Part shown: positions 52,063 to 60,956 of the stretch, piece by piece | Layout of the letters: every line of letters starts with the position of its first letter | Numbering within the stretch: position 1 is the stretch's first letter | The notes under the pieces: generated by a model | Database searches by the model: none | What the model was told of the DNA's origin: nothing | What the model saw: only the letters and a program-made list of their open reading frames with translations | Position numbers and translations under genes: made by a program | Origin: Afifella sp. IM 167 | Lineage (GTDB): Bacteria > Pseudomonadota > Alphaproteobacteria > Rhizobiales > Afifellaceae | Reading direction: 5' to 3' | NCBI RefSeq assembly: GCF_020144925.1 | Contig: NZ_NSLC01000006.1 | Coordinates: 295,181-359,180, forward strand | DNA: 64,000 nucleotides

Positions 52063-52671
52063 ATGCACGATCCGAACAGCCTTGCCATCCGCAAAGGGGT
52101 GAGCGAGCGCGTGGCGGCGGGACCGAAGGGCACGAAGGCCTCTGTCGTGGATCTCGGCTGCGGCGGCGGTCTCTTGCTGGAGCGCCTCGCCGAGATGGGC
52201 TTCACCGATCTCGCCGGCGTTGGCTGGAACATCTCCGTGCCGGAGGGTGCCCTTGCGGTCGAGGAGGTCGATCTGGCCGAGAAGGGCTGGTCGGCTCGCC
52301 TTGCCGGACGCACCTTCGACACCATCGTGGCGACGGAGGTGCTGGAGCACCTCGTCAACCCGCATCAGTTTCTGGTCGAGGCAAGGCGCCTTTCAACGCC
52401 CCAGACCCGGCTGATCCTCACCTTCCCGAACGTGCACAATCTGCGCAGCATCGTGGGATACGCCGTTTCCGGCCGCTTCAGCGGGTTTTTCGGCCCGAAC
52501 TGGAACGACAACCACCCGCTGTACGACCAGCACATCTTCATCCCGAACATGCACCTCGTCGCCTATTTCCTGAAGGTCGCCGGCTTTGCGCTCGACCGGG
52601 TGGACTATCTGCACGGCTCGTCGAAACTGTTCTCGCAGACGGCGATGATCGAAGCGAAGGCGGTCGCTTGA
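52063..52671 (+). CDS. class I SAM-dependent methyltransferase
   Basis: A 202-residue methyltransferase with SVVDLGCGGGLLLERL (about 27-42), the shorter VGWNI in place of a clear strand-2 acid, FDTIVATEVLEHLVNPHQFL, TRLILTFPNVHNLRSIVGY and DNHPLYDQHIFIPNMHLVAYF. The RFSGFFGPNWND segment is typical of methyltransferases in polysaccharide gene clusters. It starts 42 nt after the GT2 gene and ends 37 nt before the probable CTG start of the next gene. Substrate unknown. Confidence 0.8.
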   Translation: MHDPNSLAIRKGVSERVAAGPKGTKASVVDLGCGGGLLLERLAEMGFTDLAGVGWNISVPEGALAVEEVDLAEKGWSARLAGRTFDTIVATEVLEHLVNPHQFLVEARRLSTPQTRLILTFPNVHNLRSIVGYAVSGRFSGFFGPNWNDNHPLYDQHIFIPNMHLVAYFLKVAGFALDRVDYLHGSSKLFSQTAMIEAKAVA

Positions 52672-52708
52672 AGCGCCGCCCGGTCCCGATGTCCCAGGGG
52701 AGGGCGGT

Positions 52709-53857
52709 CTGACAGGCGGCAAGGCCATCGAGGTCCTTCACGTGATGCGCACCTATGGCGCGCATGGCGGCGAGAACCAGCTTGCGAGCTATTTTGCGAG
52801 CGGACCGGATGGCGATGTCAGCGAATCCTTCGCCTTCGTCTATCGCGACGGCACCTGCCGTGCGCTCTTTGCCGCGCGCGGGGTCGAGCTTCGCATGTTC
52901 GACCTCTGGCCGAGCGAGAGGAAGACCGGCGGCGCCTGGCAGGAAGTGCTCGCCCTCCTGCCGATTTTGCCGCTCCTGCAATGGCGCCTTGCCCGCCTCG
53001 CGCATCGGCTCCGCGCCGAGGTCTGCGTCGTCCACGGCATCCAGGCCGCACTGGTCGCCTGGCCGCTCGCCGTGCTGCGCGGTCGTTCGATCCGCTTCCT
53101 GTACGTGCACCGGATCGCCAAGGCGTCGGGCAGGAGCGGCCTTGCCCGGCTGCTCTATCGCCCCTTTGCCCTGCTTGCCGGTAATTCGCGCGCAGTTGCC
53201 CGCTCCCTGGAGGGGCTGGCGCCGCCCGAAAGGGTGGTGGCGTTGGAGAACGGCGTCGACATGGCGCGGCTGGAAGAACGTGCGACGGCGGCGGCAGATG
53301 TCCCCCCACCAAAGGGGCGCGTTCTGATTGCGGTCGGCCGGCTCCTGCCGCACAAGCGCCAGGCGCTCCTGATCGAGGCGCTGGCGCGGCTTTCGCCGGC
53401 GCATCCCGATCTCGTTCTATGGGTTGTCGGCGACGGCACGGAGCGCGCTGCCCTCGAAGATCTTGCAAAGAGTCTCGGGGTTGACGGACGTGTCACGTTT
53501 TTCGGACACCGCAACGACGTGCCGGTGCTCTTGAAGAACGCCGATGTCTTCGTCAACGCCTCGGCCTGGGAGGGGATGAGCAACGCGGTCCTGGAGGCGA
53601 TGGCGATGGGCCTTCCCTCTGTCGTTGCCGAAGCGCCGGGCGTGAGCGAGTGCCACGAAAACGGCGTCACCGGCTTTGTCACCCCCGGCGATTGTGAAAC
53701 GATCGCCAAGGCCGTCGGGCGGCTGATCGAGGATGCGGGCCTGCGCGAGGAGATGGCCGCGAATGCGCGCCGGCGCGTGGAGAGCCAATACTCGATCGAG
53801 GTGGCGCGGGGGCGCTATCTCGATGTCTATCGCAGGCTGGCGCGGGAGGCGGCGTGA
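52709..53857 (+). CDS. glycosyltransferase family 4 with probable CTG start
   Basis: A GT-B transferase of 382 residues. The N-terminal Rossmann strand is KAIEVLHVMRTYGAHGGENQLASYF; the C-terminal domain has LIAVGRLLPHKRQALLIEAL, TFFGHRNDVPVLLKNADVFVNASAWEGMSNAVLEAMAMGLPSVVAEAPG with the EX7E motif. The first ATG/GTG/TTG-type start in frame is GTG 52742, which would cut off the first beta-strand. The CTG at 52709 is preceded by AGGGGAGGG at a proper distance and restores the fold, so I place the start there. Its stop is joined to the next start as TGATG. Confidence 0.85.
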   Translation: MTGGKAIEVLHVMRTYGAHGGENQLASYFASGPDGDVSESFAFVYRDGTCRALFAARGVELRMFDLWPSERKTGGAWQEVLALLPILPLLQWRLARLAHRLRAEVCVVHGIQAALVAWPLAVLRGRSIRFLYVHRIAKASGRSGLARLLYRPFALLAGNSRAVARSLEGLAPPERVVALENGVDMARLEERATAAADVPPPKGRVLIAVGRLLPHKRQALLIEALARLSPAHPDLVLWVVGDGTERAALEDLAKSLGVDGRVTFFGHRNDVPVLLKNADVFVNASAWEGMSNAVLEAMAMGLPSVVAEAPGVSECHENGVTGFVTPGDCETIAKAVGRLIEDAGLREEMAANARRRVESQYSIEVARGRYLDVYRRLAREAA

Positions 53858-55719
53858 TGTGCGGGATCTTCGGAGCTTTCGGCCCAGGCATCGGCACGGT
53901 CGGCGCGGCCGCTGAGCAGGCGGCCCTCGCCGCGCTCGCCCATCGCGGCCCGGATGCGAAGGCGACATGGCGCGGAGAAAGGGTCCTCCTCGGGCATCGC
54001 CGTCTGTCGATCCTCGATCTCGATCCGCGCGCGCACCAGCCGATGCAGCGCGGACCGCTGACGATCGTCTTCAACGGCGAGATCTATAATTTCCGCGCGC
54101 TGGCGGACAAACTGCGCAGCGCCGGCGAGACCTTTTCCACGACCTCCGATACCGAAGTCCTGCTCGCCGGCCTGCTGAGCGAGGGCATCGCCTTCCTCGA
54201 TAAGGTGGAAGGCATGTTCGCCTTCGGCCTCGTGGACGCGCGCGACGGCTCGCTGCTTCTTGCCCGCGACCGATTCGGCGAAAAGCCGCTTTTCGTCCAC
54301 GAGACGCCCTCGCTGGTCAGCTTCGCATCCGAGATTTCGGGCCTTGAGGCGCTAGCGCCCGCCCCGCTGGAGGAGGATCCCCTCGCCATCGGCCTCTATA
54401 TGCGGCTCTCCTACGTGCCCGCCCCCTATGCGCCGCTCCGTGGCGTGACCCAGATCGAGCCCGGCGCGTGGAGGCGCTACGGCAGCGACCTGAAGCGCGA
54501 GGAGGGCCGCTACTACACCATCCCGTCCGCACCCGCGCGGCGCGCCTCGATCTCATACGAGAGTGCCGTCGCCGAGGTGCGCCGGCAGGTGATCGCCGCG
54601 ACGGACCTGCGCCTGAAGACGGCCGACGTCCCCGTCGCCACGCTTCTTTCAGGCGGGCTCGATTCCTCCATCGTGACCTCCGTTGCCTCCAGCGTGTCGG
54701 AGAAGCCGGTCACCGCCTATTCACTCTCCTTCCCGGACGATCCGGCTTTCGATGAAGGTGTCTATGCCTCGGCGCTGGCGAGCCGGCTGCCTCATATCGA
54801 GCACCGGCTGATCCCGGCGCGCGTTGACGATCTCCTCGCCTTCACCGGGCAAATGTTCGAACGGCTGAGCGAGCCGCTCGCCGATTCCTCGCTCGTGCCG
54901 ACCGCCTTCCTGATGTCGCATATCGAGGAGAAGGTCGTGCTCGGCGGCGACGGCGCCGACGAGGTCTTCGCCGGCTACGGCATCTATGCCTCCATGCGCG
55001 CGAGCGCCCGCCTGCCGCACCTCCTGAAGCGGCTCCTCAGGACCGTTCCCGCGCATTCCAACCCGGCCGCGATTCGCGAGCCCCGCCTGCGCGCGGCGGC
55101 GCTCTTCCATGCCAGCCTCTCGGAGGATCCGCTGGCGGAGTACCTGCACTGGCGCAGCTATGCCCGGCGGGCCGATCTTGCCGCGCTCGGTCTCGATGTC
55201 GACCTCAACGGGGCGATCGCGGCCAGCGTCGGCAAGACGAGGAGCGGCTCCCTGCGCGACATCCAGGAGGTCGACATCGCCTTCAACCTGCCGAACGACA
55301 TGCTGCGCAAGGTCGACATCGCCGGCATGATGTTCGGCATCGAGGCGCGCCTTCCCTATCTCGACAGCGATCTGGTGGAATTTGCCCTTTCCTTGCCGGA
55401 CGATTTCCGCATGAAAGGGAGCGTTCGCAAGCGGATCCTCCGCGATGCGTTCTCGGCGGAGCTGCCGGCCGAAATTCTCCACAGGCGAAAGATGGGTTTC
55501 CTGATGCCGATACGGCAATGGTTCCGGGAGGGGATGCTGCGCGAGCGTCTGGCCGATATGGCGGGCTCGCAGACGCGTTTCGATCCTGGCGTTCTCTCAA
55601 GGCTTCTCGACGAGCATCGCGCCGGCGTGGCCGACCATTCGGTGCTGCTTTGGGCGGTGCTGGTCTATCTGCAATGGCGCGAGGGCCGCGGCGCGCGCGC
55701 CCGCGCCTGCGCCGCGTGA
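53857..55719 (+). CDS. asparagine-synthase-like glutamine amidotransferase (AsnB/WbpS family), first copy
   Basis: A 620-residue protein with an N-terminal class II glutaminase domain beginning Met-Cys2-Gly-Ile (Cys2 is the nucleophile after Met removal). It has ALAHRGPDAKATW, FNGEIYNFRAL and RDRFGEKPLF. A C-terminal synthetase domain has the PP-loop LLSGGLDSSIVTS (about 263-275) and GGDGADEVFAGYG. The ATG at 53857 gives the required N-terminal Cys; a GTG one codon earlier would not. Within a polysaccharide locus such proteins are known or proposed to amidate hexuronic acids, as WbpS in Pseudomonas O-antigen. With the dehydrogenase at 33229 that is the likely job. Confidence 0.88.
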   Translation: MCGIFGAFGPGIGTVGAAAEQAALAALAHRGPDAKATWRGERVLLGHRRLSILDLDPRAHQPMQRGPLTIVFNGEIYNFRALADKLRSAGETFSTTSDTEVLLAGLLSEGIAFLDKVEGMFAFGLVDARDGSLLLARDRFGEKPLFVHETPSLVSFASEISGLEALAPAPLEEDPLAIGLYMRLSYVPAPYAPLRGVTQIEPGAWRRYGSDLKREEGRYYTIPSAPARRASISYESAVAEVRRQVIAATDLRLKTADVPVATLLSGGLDSSIVTSVASSVSEKPVTAYSLSFPDDPAFDEGVYASALASRLPHIEHRLIPARVDDLLAFTGQMFERLSEPLADSSLVPTAFLMSHIEEKVVLGGDGADEVFAGYGIYASMRASARLPHLLKRLLRTVPAHSNPAAIREPRLRAAALFHASLSEDPLAEYLHWRSYARRADLAALGLDVDLNGAIAASVGKTRSGSLRDIQEVDIAFNLPNDMLRKVDIAGMMFGIEARLPYLDSDLVEFALSLPDDFRMKGSVRKRILRDAFSAELPAEILHRRKMGFLMPIRQWFREGMLRERLADMAGSQTRFDPGVLSRLLDEHRAGVADHSVLLWAVLVYLQWREGRGARARACAA

Positions 55720-56630
55720 GCGCTGCGATGGCGACCGGCGCACGCATTCCCTGGTGGAGCAAGATCGCGATCAAGCTCGCCCTTTCGCGCGCTCCCGTCC
55801 CCTATGGCTTCTGGAAGCGCATCGGCGTCTTCCGCCACGGCGATATGGCCGACCCGGCGCGCGCCATCGGCGCATTCCGGGCGCATTACGACAAGGCGAA
55901 CGCCGTCCGCCCGATGCGGCCGGGCTTCACCGTGCTGGAGCTCGGACCGGGCGATTCGCTGCTCTCGGCCGGTGTTGCGAAGGCGTTCGGCGCCTCGCGC
56001 ACCTACCTGGTCGATGCCGGTCGCTTCGCTGATGAGAGCCCCGCTCTCTTCTACGATCTGGAGCGGGCGCTGAGCCGGGACGGTCTCGGATCGCTGTCCC
56101 TGCCCGCCGATGCCGGCATGGAGGAGATCCTCGCCGCGCTCGGCGCCCGTTATCTCACGCAAGGCGTCCGCTCGCTCGCCACGATCCCCGACGCCAGCGT
56201 CGATCTCATCTGGAGCTCCGTGGTGCTGGAGCATGTCTTCGCCGACGAGTTCGACGCCATGGCGGCCGAGTTTGCGCGCATCCTCGCCCCGGACGGCGTC
56301 ATGTCCCATGCCGTCGACCTGCGCGACCATCTCGGGGGAGGGCTCAACAACCTGCGCTTTTCTCCCGAACGCTGGGAGAGCCCGGGCTGGCGCGGCGCCG
56401 GCTTCTACACCAACCGGATGAGCCAGGCCGAGATCGTCGAGGCCTTCACCCGTGCGGGCTTTTCGACGGTCGAACTCGAGAGCGCCCTCTGGCCGCAGAT
56501 GCCGATCGAGCGCGCCGCCCTTCACGAGACGTTTCGCGGGCGAAGCGACGAGGAGCTGCGCATCTGCGAGTTCGACCTCGTCATGGTGCACGGCACGCCC
56601 GGTGGACGCGGCCGAGGCAACGATGGCTGA
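55716..56630 (+). CDS. SAM-dependent methyltransferase-like protein
   Basis: A protein of about 304 residues with a class I methyltransferase core. FTVLELGPGDSLLSAGVAKAFG replaces the usual motif I with GPGDS, YLVDAGRF follows, then VDLIWSSVVLEHVFADEFDAMAAEFARIL and GVMSHAVDLRDHLGGGLNNLRFS. Motifs such as LNNLRFSPERWES and GFYTNRM are found in proteins of exopolysaccharide clusters that may act on a lipid-linked sugar. The GTG at 55716 overlaps the previous stop (GTGA); the ATG at 55728 is an alternative. It overlaps the next gene by 8 nt. Confidence 0.75.
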   Translation: MSAAMATGARIPWWSKIAIKLALSRAPVPYGFWKRIGVFRHGDMADPARAIGAFRAHYDKANAVRPMRPGFTVLELGPGDSLLSAGVAKAFGASRTYLVDAGRFADESPALFYDLERALSRDGLGSLSLPADAGMEEILAALGARYLTQGVRSLATIPDASVDLIWSSVVLEHVFADEFDAMAAEFARILAPDGVMSHAVDLRDHLGGGLNNLRFSPERWESPGWRGAGFYTNRMSQAEIVEAFTRAGFSTVELESALWPQMPIERAALHETFRGRSDEELRICEFDLVMVHGTPGGRGRGNDG

Positions 56631-57810
56631 CAGGCCGCTCCGGCTCCTCCTCTGGTACTGGGGACGGCGCGGCGGCGGGCCGCGCTACACGATGGAGCTC
56701 GCGCGAGAGCTGAAGCGGCGCGGCGACATCGATCTCTATCTTTCCCTTTCGCGCCAGTCGGAGCTGTTCGCCGAAGCGGATGCGCTCGGCCTGCCGTCCT
56801 TCCACGTCGACACCTACCGCGACATGACGGGCTTTGCCCTCGGCTCGCTCCGCCTGCCGTTTCTCCGGCACAAGCTGGTCCGCTTCCTGCGCGAGAACCG
56901 GATCGACGTCGTCTACAATACGATGGACTTCCTCTGGGGCTCGGCGCTGGCGCCCGCGATCGGCCGCGCCGGATCGAAATACCTTCTCGCCGTTCATGAC
57001 GCCGCCCGCCATCCGGGCGAGGAGGGGAAGATGCGCGACATCCTCCTGCGCCGCGATATCGGCGCCGCCGACGGCATCGTGACGATGACGCAATCCGTGC
57101 GCGAACGCCTCCTGTCGCTCTACGATTTCCCGCCCGAGCGGACCTGGAGCGTTCCCCTCGGCATCCATCTCGACGCGGCGGCCGCGAGCCCGCGGGCCCT
57201 GCCCGCCGACCGGCCCGTGCGTGTGTTGTTCTTCGGCCGCATCCTTCCCTACAAGGGGCTCGACATCCTGCTTGCCGCCATGGCCCGGCTGGAGGCGGAG
57301 GGCCGGCCCGTCACGCTGGAAATCTGGGGCGCCGGCAATATCGGCGAATATCGCGACGCGCTCGCCGGACTCAAATCGGTGCGCATAGAGAACCGCTGGA
57401 TCGAGGAGAACGAGTTCGGCGGCATCTTCGAGCGCGCCGACATTTGTGCGCTCTCCTATCGCGAGGCGAGCCAGTCCGGCGTCATCGCGGCCTCCGTCGC
57501 GGCCGGCGTGCCGGTGGTGACGACGCCCATCGGCGGGCTCGTCGAACAGATCGACGGCGGGGCGGCCGGCGTCGTCGCTTCGGGCTTTTCCGGGGAGGAC
57601 TTCGCGGCGGCCCTGAAGGTGCTGCTGGACGACCCGCAGGCCTATGAGAGGGCCTCCGCGCACGGTTTGCGGCTGGCCTCCACGCGCTTTTCGTGGGAAC
57701 ACATCACCGACGAACTGGCCGCTATCGCCAGGAAGCTCCATTCGGACGGCCGCAAGGTCGGTGGCAGCGGCGCCGCCACGCAAAAAGACCGATCCTCCGC
57801 ACAGACATGA
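56623..57810 (+). CDS. glycosyltransferase family 4
   Basis: A 395-residue GT-B transferase with the opening LRLLLWYWGRRGGGPRYTMELARELKRRG (6-34). A middle segment VYNTMDFLWGSALAPAIGRAGSKYLLAVHDAARHPGEEGKMRD carries acceptor-site-like residues. The C-terminal domain has VRVLFFGRILPYKGLDILLAAM, SYREASQSGVIAASVAAGVPVVTTPIGG, with the donor-site Glu and Ser-Gly-Val pattern of the WbaZ/mannosyltransferase-like group. It overlaps the upstream gene by 8 nt and is 49 nt from the second AsnB-like gene. Donor and linkage are unknown. Confidence 0.87.
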   Translation: MADRPLRLLLWYWGRRGGGPRYTMELARELKRRGDIDLYLSLSRQSELFAEADALGLPSFHVDTYRDMTGFALGSLRLPFLRHKLVRFLRENRIDVVYNTMDFLWGSALAPAIGRAGSKYLLAVHDAARHPGEEGKMRDILLRRDIGAADGIVTMTQSVRERLLSLYDFPPERTWSVPLGIHLDAAAASPRALPADRPVRVLFFGRILPYKGLDILLAAMARLEAEGRPVTLEIWGAGNIGEYRDALAGLKSVRIENRWIEENEFGGIFERADICALSYREASQSGVIAASVAAGVPVVTTPIGGLVEQIDGGAAGVVASGFSGEDFAAALKVLLDDPQAYERASAHGLRLASTRFSWEHITDELAAIARKLHSDGRKVGGSGAATQKDRSSAQT

Positions 57811-57859
57811 CGACGCTGTTTCAGACCTTCCTTTCCGGGACGTTTTGGGGATTTTCGCC

Positions 57860-59797
57860 ATGTGCGGCATAGCGGGATTCTTCGACCTGGCGGCGAAGAC
57901 GCGCGGCGAGGATCTTTCCTCGCAGCTTCTCGCGATGACCGATGCGATCGCGCATCGCGGACCGGACGGGTCGGGCGCGTTTGTCGATCCAGAGGCCGGC
58001 ATCGGCCTCGGCCATCGTCGCCTTGCCATCATCGACGTATCGGAAGCCGGCCACCAGCCGATGCATTCGGCGGACGGCCGTTTCGTCATCACGTTCAACG
58101 GCGAGGTCTATAATTTCGCGGAGATCCGGCGCGACCTGCAGGCGGCGGGACACGCATTCCGCGGCGGCTCGGACACCGAGGTCATGCTGGCGGCGATCCG
58201 CGAATGGGGGATTTGCCCGGCGCTCGAGCGCTTCGTCGGCATGTTCGCCTTCGCCCTCTGGGACCGGCATGCGCGCATGCTCTCGCTGGTGCGCGACCGG
58301 ATGGGCGTCAAGCCGCTCTACTGGACGCGTTGCGGCGATACCGTTCTGTTCGGCTCCGAGCTGAAGGCGCTGATGCGCCATCCGGCCTGGCGCGGCGAGC
58401 TCGACCGCCGGTCGGTGGCCGGTTTCCTGCGCTATTCCTACATTCCCGCGCCATCGACCGTCTTCCGCGACGTCGAGCAGGTCGAGCCGGGCATGGTCGT
58501 CCATGTCGCCAACGATGGCGCGGTCCGGCGCGAGCGCTACTGGGACCTGCGAAAGGTCGCGGCGGAGGCGGCGGCCAACCCCCTTGAGACGGGCGATGGC
58601 GAAGCCGTGGACAGGCTGGAGGCGATCCTTCGCGCCTCCGTCTCGGCGCGCATGGTCTCCGACGTTCCGCTGGGGGCCTTCCTTTCCGGCGGCATCGATT
58701 CATCGGTCGTCGTCGCTCTCATGCAGGCGATGTCCGATCGCCCGGTGCGCACCTTCTCCATCGGCTTCGAGGAAAAGGAGTTCGACGAGGCCCCCGCGGC
58801 CAAGGCCGTCGCGCGCCACCTCGGCACCGACCACACCGAACTCTACCTATCCGGCCGGGACGCGCTCGATGCCGTCACGCAGATTCCCGACTGGTTCGAC
58901 GAGCCGTTTGCGGACCCCTCGCAACTGCCGACCTATCTGGTCGCCCGGATGGCCCGCCAGCACGTGACGGTGGCCCTCAGCGGCGATGGCGGGGACGAAC
59001 TCTTCGGCGGCTATCCGCGCTATTTCATGACGGAAGCGATCTGGCGGCGGCTCGGCCAGGGACCGAAACCCCTGCGCCGGCTTGCCGGGGGCCTCGTCAC
59101 CGCCGTGCCCGAGCCGTGGCTCGACAGGATCGCGGGCCTCCTGCCGCGCTCGCGAAGGCCGCTTTCACCCGGCCGCAAGCTTCACCGGGCGGCGGCGCTC
59201 TTCGCGGTTTCTTCGGCCGACGAGCTGCATCGGCGGATATCCGAGGTCTGGCCGTCGGCCGATCGCCTCGTGGGCTGCGAGGACGGGCGGACTTTCTCAA
59301 CCGACCCCTCGCTGGCGGGCGACGTCGATTCCTTCCTCACGCGCATGCGTTACTACGACATGCGCACCTATCTGCCCGACGACATCATGGTGAAGGTCGA
59401 TCGCACCTCGATGGCCGTCTCGCTGGAGGCGCGCGAGCCGCTGCTCGACCATCGCCTGGTCGCCTTCGCCCTCAGCCTGCCGCGCCGCTTCGTGATGCGG
59501 GACGGACAGACGAAGTGGCTCTTGCGGCAGGTGCTCGAACGCCACGTGCCGCGCGCCCTGTTCGATCGGCCGAAGATGGGCTTTTCGGTTCCGACGGCGG
59601 CCTGGATCCGCGGTCCGCTGCGCGGCTGGGCGGAAGAGCTGCTCGCGCCCTCACGCATCCGCGACGAGGGCATGTTCGACCCCGACGAGGTCGCAAGGCT
59701 CTGGGGGGAGCATCAGGCCGGCCGGGCCAACCGCGAGACCATTCTGTGGAACCTCATGATGTTCCAGGCGTGGCGCGAGCGCTACGATGTGCGCTGA
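57860..59797 (+). CDS. asparagine-synthase-like glutamine amidotransferase (AsnB family), second copy
   Basis: A 645-residue protein beginning Met-Cys2-Gly-Ile-Ala-Gly, with AIAHRGPDGSGAF, FNGEVYNFAEI and RDRMGVKPLYW in the glutaminase half. The synthetase half has FLSGGIDSSVVVAL and ALSGDGGDELFGGYPRYF, and YLPDDIMVKVDRTSMAVSLEAREPLLDHRLV. It is closer in layout to the XrtA/PEP-CTERM-type AsnB group than the first copy, and the two are clearly different in sequence. It probably amidates or transfers nitrogen to a sugar acid or another carboxylate of the glycan. It overlaps the next glycosyltransferase by 11 nt. Confidence 0.88.
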   Translation: MCGIAGFFDLAAKTRGEDLSSQLLAMTDAIAHRGPDGSGAFVDPEAGIGLGHRRLAIIDVSEAGHQPMHSADGRFVITFNGEVYNFAEIRRDLQAAGHAFRGGSDTEVMLAAIREWGICPALERFVGMFAFALWDRHARMLSLVRDRMGVKPLYWTRCGDTVLFGSELKALMRHPAWRGELDRRSVAGFLRYSYIPAPSTVFRDVEQVEPGMVVHVANDGAVRRERYWDLRKVAAEAAANPLETGDGEAVDRLEAILRASVSARMVSDVPLGAFLSGGIDSSVVVALMQAMSDRPVRTFSIGFEEKEFDEAPAAKAVARHLGTDHTELYLSGRDALDAVTQIPDWFDEPFADPSQLPTYLVARMARQHVTVALSGDGGDELFGGYPRYFMTEAIWRRLGQGPKPLRRLAGGLVTAVPEPWLDRIAGLLPRSRRPLSPGRKLHRAAALFAVSSADELHRRISEVWPSADRLVGCEDGRTFSTDPSLAGDVDSFLTRMRYYDMRTYLPDDIMVKVDRTSMAVSLEAREPLLDHRLVAFALSLPRRFVMRDGQTKWLLRQVLERHVPRALFDRPKMGFSVPTAAWIRGPLRGWAEELLAPSRIRDEGMFDPDEVARLWGEHQAGRANRETILWNLMMFQAWRERYDVR

Positions 59798-60956
59798 GCG
59801 TGCGCCGGTCATCCTCTTCCTGGTGACGGAAGACTGGTACTTCGTATCGCATCGCCTGCCGATCGCGCGCGCCGCGCGCGATGCGGGGATGAGCGTGCAT
59901 GTTGCGACCCGGATATCGGCGCATGGCGAGGCTCTGGAGAGGGAGGGCTTCACCGTCCATCCGCTGCGATGGCGTCGCCGCGGAGACGGCCCCGCCGGTG
60001 CTGTGAGGGCGATCCTCGAAATCCGCAGCCTCCTGGGCCGTATCAGGCCCGACATCCTGCATGCCGTTTCGTTGAAGCCGGTGATCTTCGGCGGCCTCGC
60101 CTCGCGCATCGGCCATCGCGCCGCACGCGTCTTCGCAATCACCGGCCTCGGTTTCGGCTTTACGGACCGGTCCTGGAAGTCGGAGCTTGTCCGTCTGGCG
60201 ATGCGCGCCGTCTTCCTCGTCGCGATCGACCGCAAGGATGCCGTCGTTCTCCTTCAGAACGAGGACGACCGCCGCGTCCTGGTGGAGAAGAGGTTCCTGA
60301 AGCGGGCGAAGACCGCCATCATCCGCGGCTCCGGCGTGGACGGGGCTAAATTCGCCCCGCTGCCGCTGCCCGCCGACGAGACCGTGACGATCGGCTTCGT
60401 CGCGCGCATGATCGCCATCAAGGGGGTCGAGGATCTGGTCCGTGCCTCCGAAATCCTCGTCTCGCGCGGCGTGCCTCACAGGCTCCTGCTCGCAGGGGGG
60501 CCGGACCCGGATAACAGGTCCTCCATTTCTCCGCAGCGTCTCGCCGAGTGGGCGAAGCGGCCGCAGATCAAATGGCTTGGCAATTGCGCCGATGTCCGCA
60601 CCGTCTGGAGGCGGGCCGATATTGCCGCGCTGCCGTCGCTGGGCGGCGAGGGCCTGCCGAAATCGCTGCTGGAAGCCGCCGCCTGCAGGCGGCCGATCGT
60701 GGCGACCGACGTGGCCGGCAATCGCGACATCGCCGTGGAGGGCGCCAGCGGCTGTCTGGTCCCGCCGGCGGACCCGGCGGCGCTGGCGGATGCGCTGGAG
60801 CGCTTGATATCGGATCGTCCGCTGCGCGAGCGGTTGGGGGAGGGTGCACGCCTCCTCATCGAGGAGCATTTCGAGCAGGGGCGGATCGTGGAGCAGACGA
60901 TGGCGCTCTACGGAAGCCTCTTGCCGGGGGCCTCGCCGCGAGGCCCGTCCGCCTAG
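59787..60956 (+). CDS. glycosyltransferase family 4 (WcaL/Wbp-like)
   Basis: A 389-residue transferase of the GT4 subgroup that starts VILFLVTEDWYFVSHRLPIARAARDAGMSVHVATR (8-42). It continues DILHAVSLKPVIFGGLASRIGHRAARVFAITGLGFGF, a set of motifs found in transferases that add a second HexNAc-type sugar (WbpJ/PglA-like). The C-terminal domain has IGFVARMIAIKGVEDLVRAS and LGGEGLPKSLLEAAACRRPIVATDVAGN with the EX7E motif. Its TAG stop shares the palindrome CTAG with the stop of the converging manB gene. Confidence 0.88.
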   Translation: MCAERAPVILFLVTEDWYFVSHRLPIARAARDAGMSVHVATRISAHGEALEREGFTVHPLRWRRRGDGPAGAVRAILEIRSLLGRIRPDILHAVSLKPVIFGGLASRIGHRAARVFAITGLGFGFTDRSWKSELVRLAMRAVFLVAIDRKDAVVLLQNEDDRRVLVEKRFLKRAKTAIIRGSGVDGAKFAPLPLPADETVTIGFVARMIAIKGVEDLVRASEILVSRGVPHRLLLAGGPDPDNRSSISPQRLAEWAKRPQIKWLGNCADVRTVWRRADIAALPSLGGEGLPKSLLEAAACRRPIVATDVAGNRDIAVEGASGCLVPPADPAALADALERLISDRPLRERLGEGARLLIEEHFEQGRIVEQTMALYGSLLPGASPRGPSA

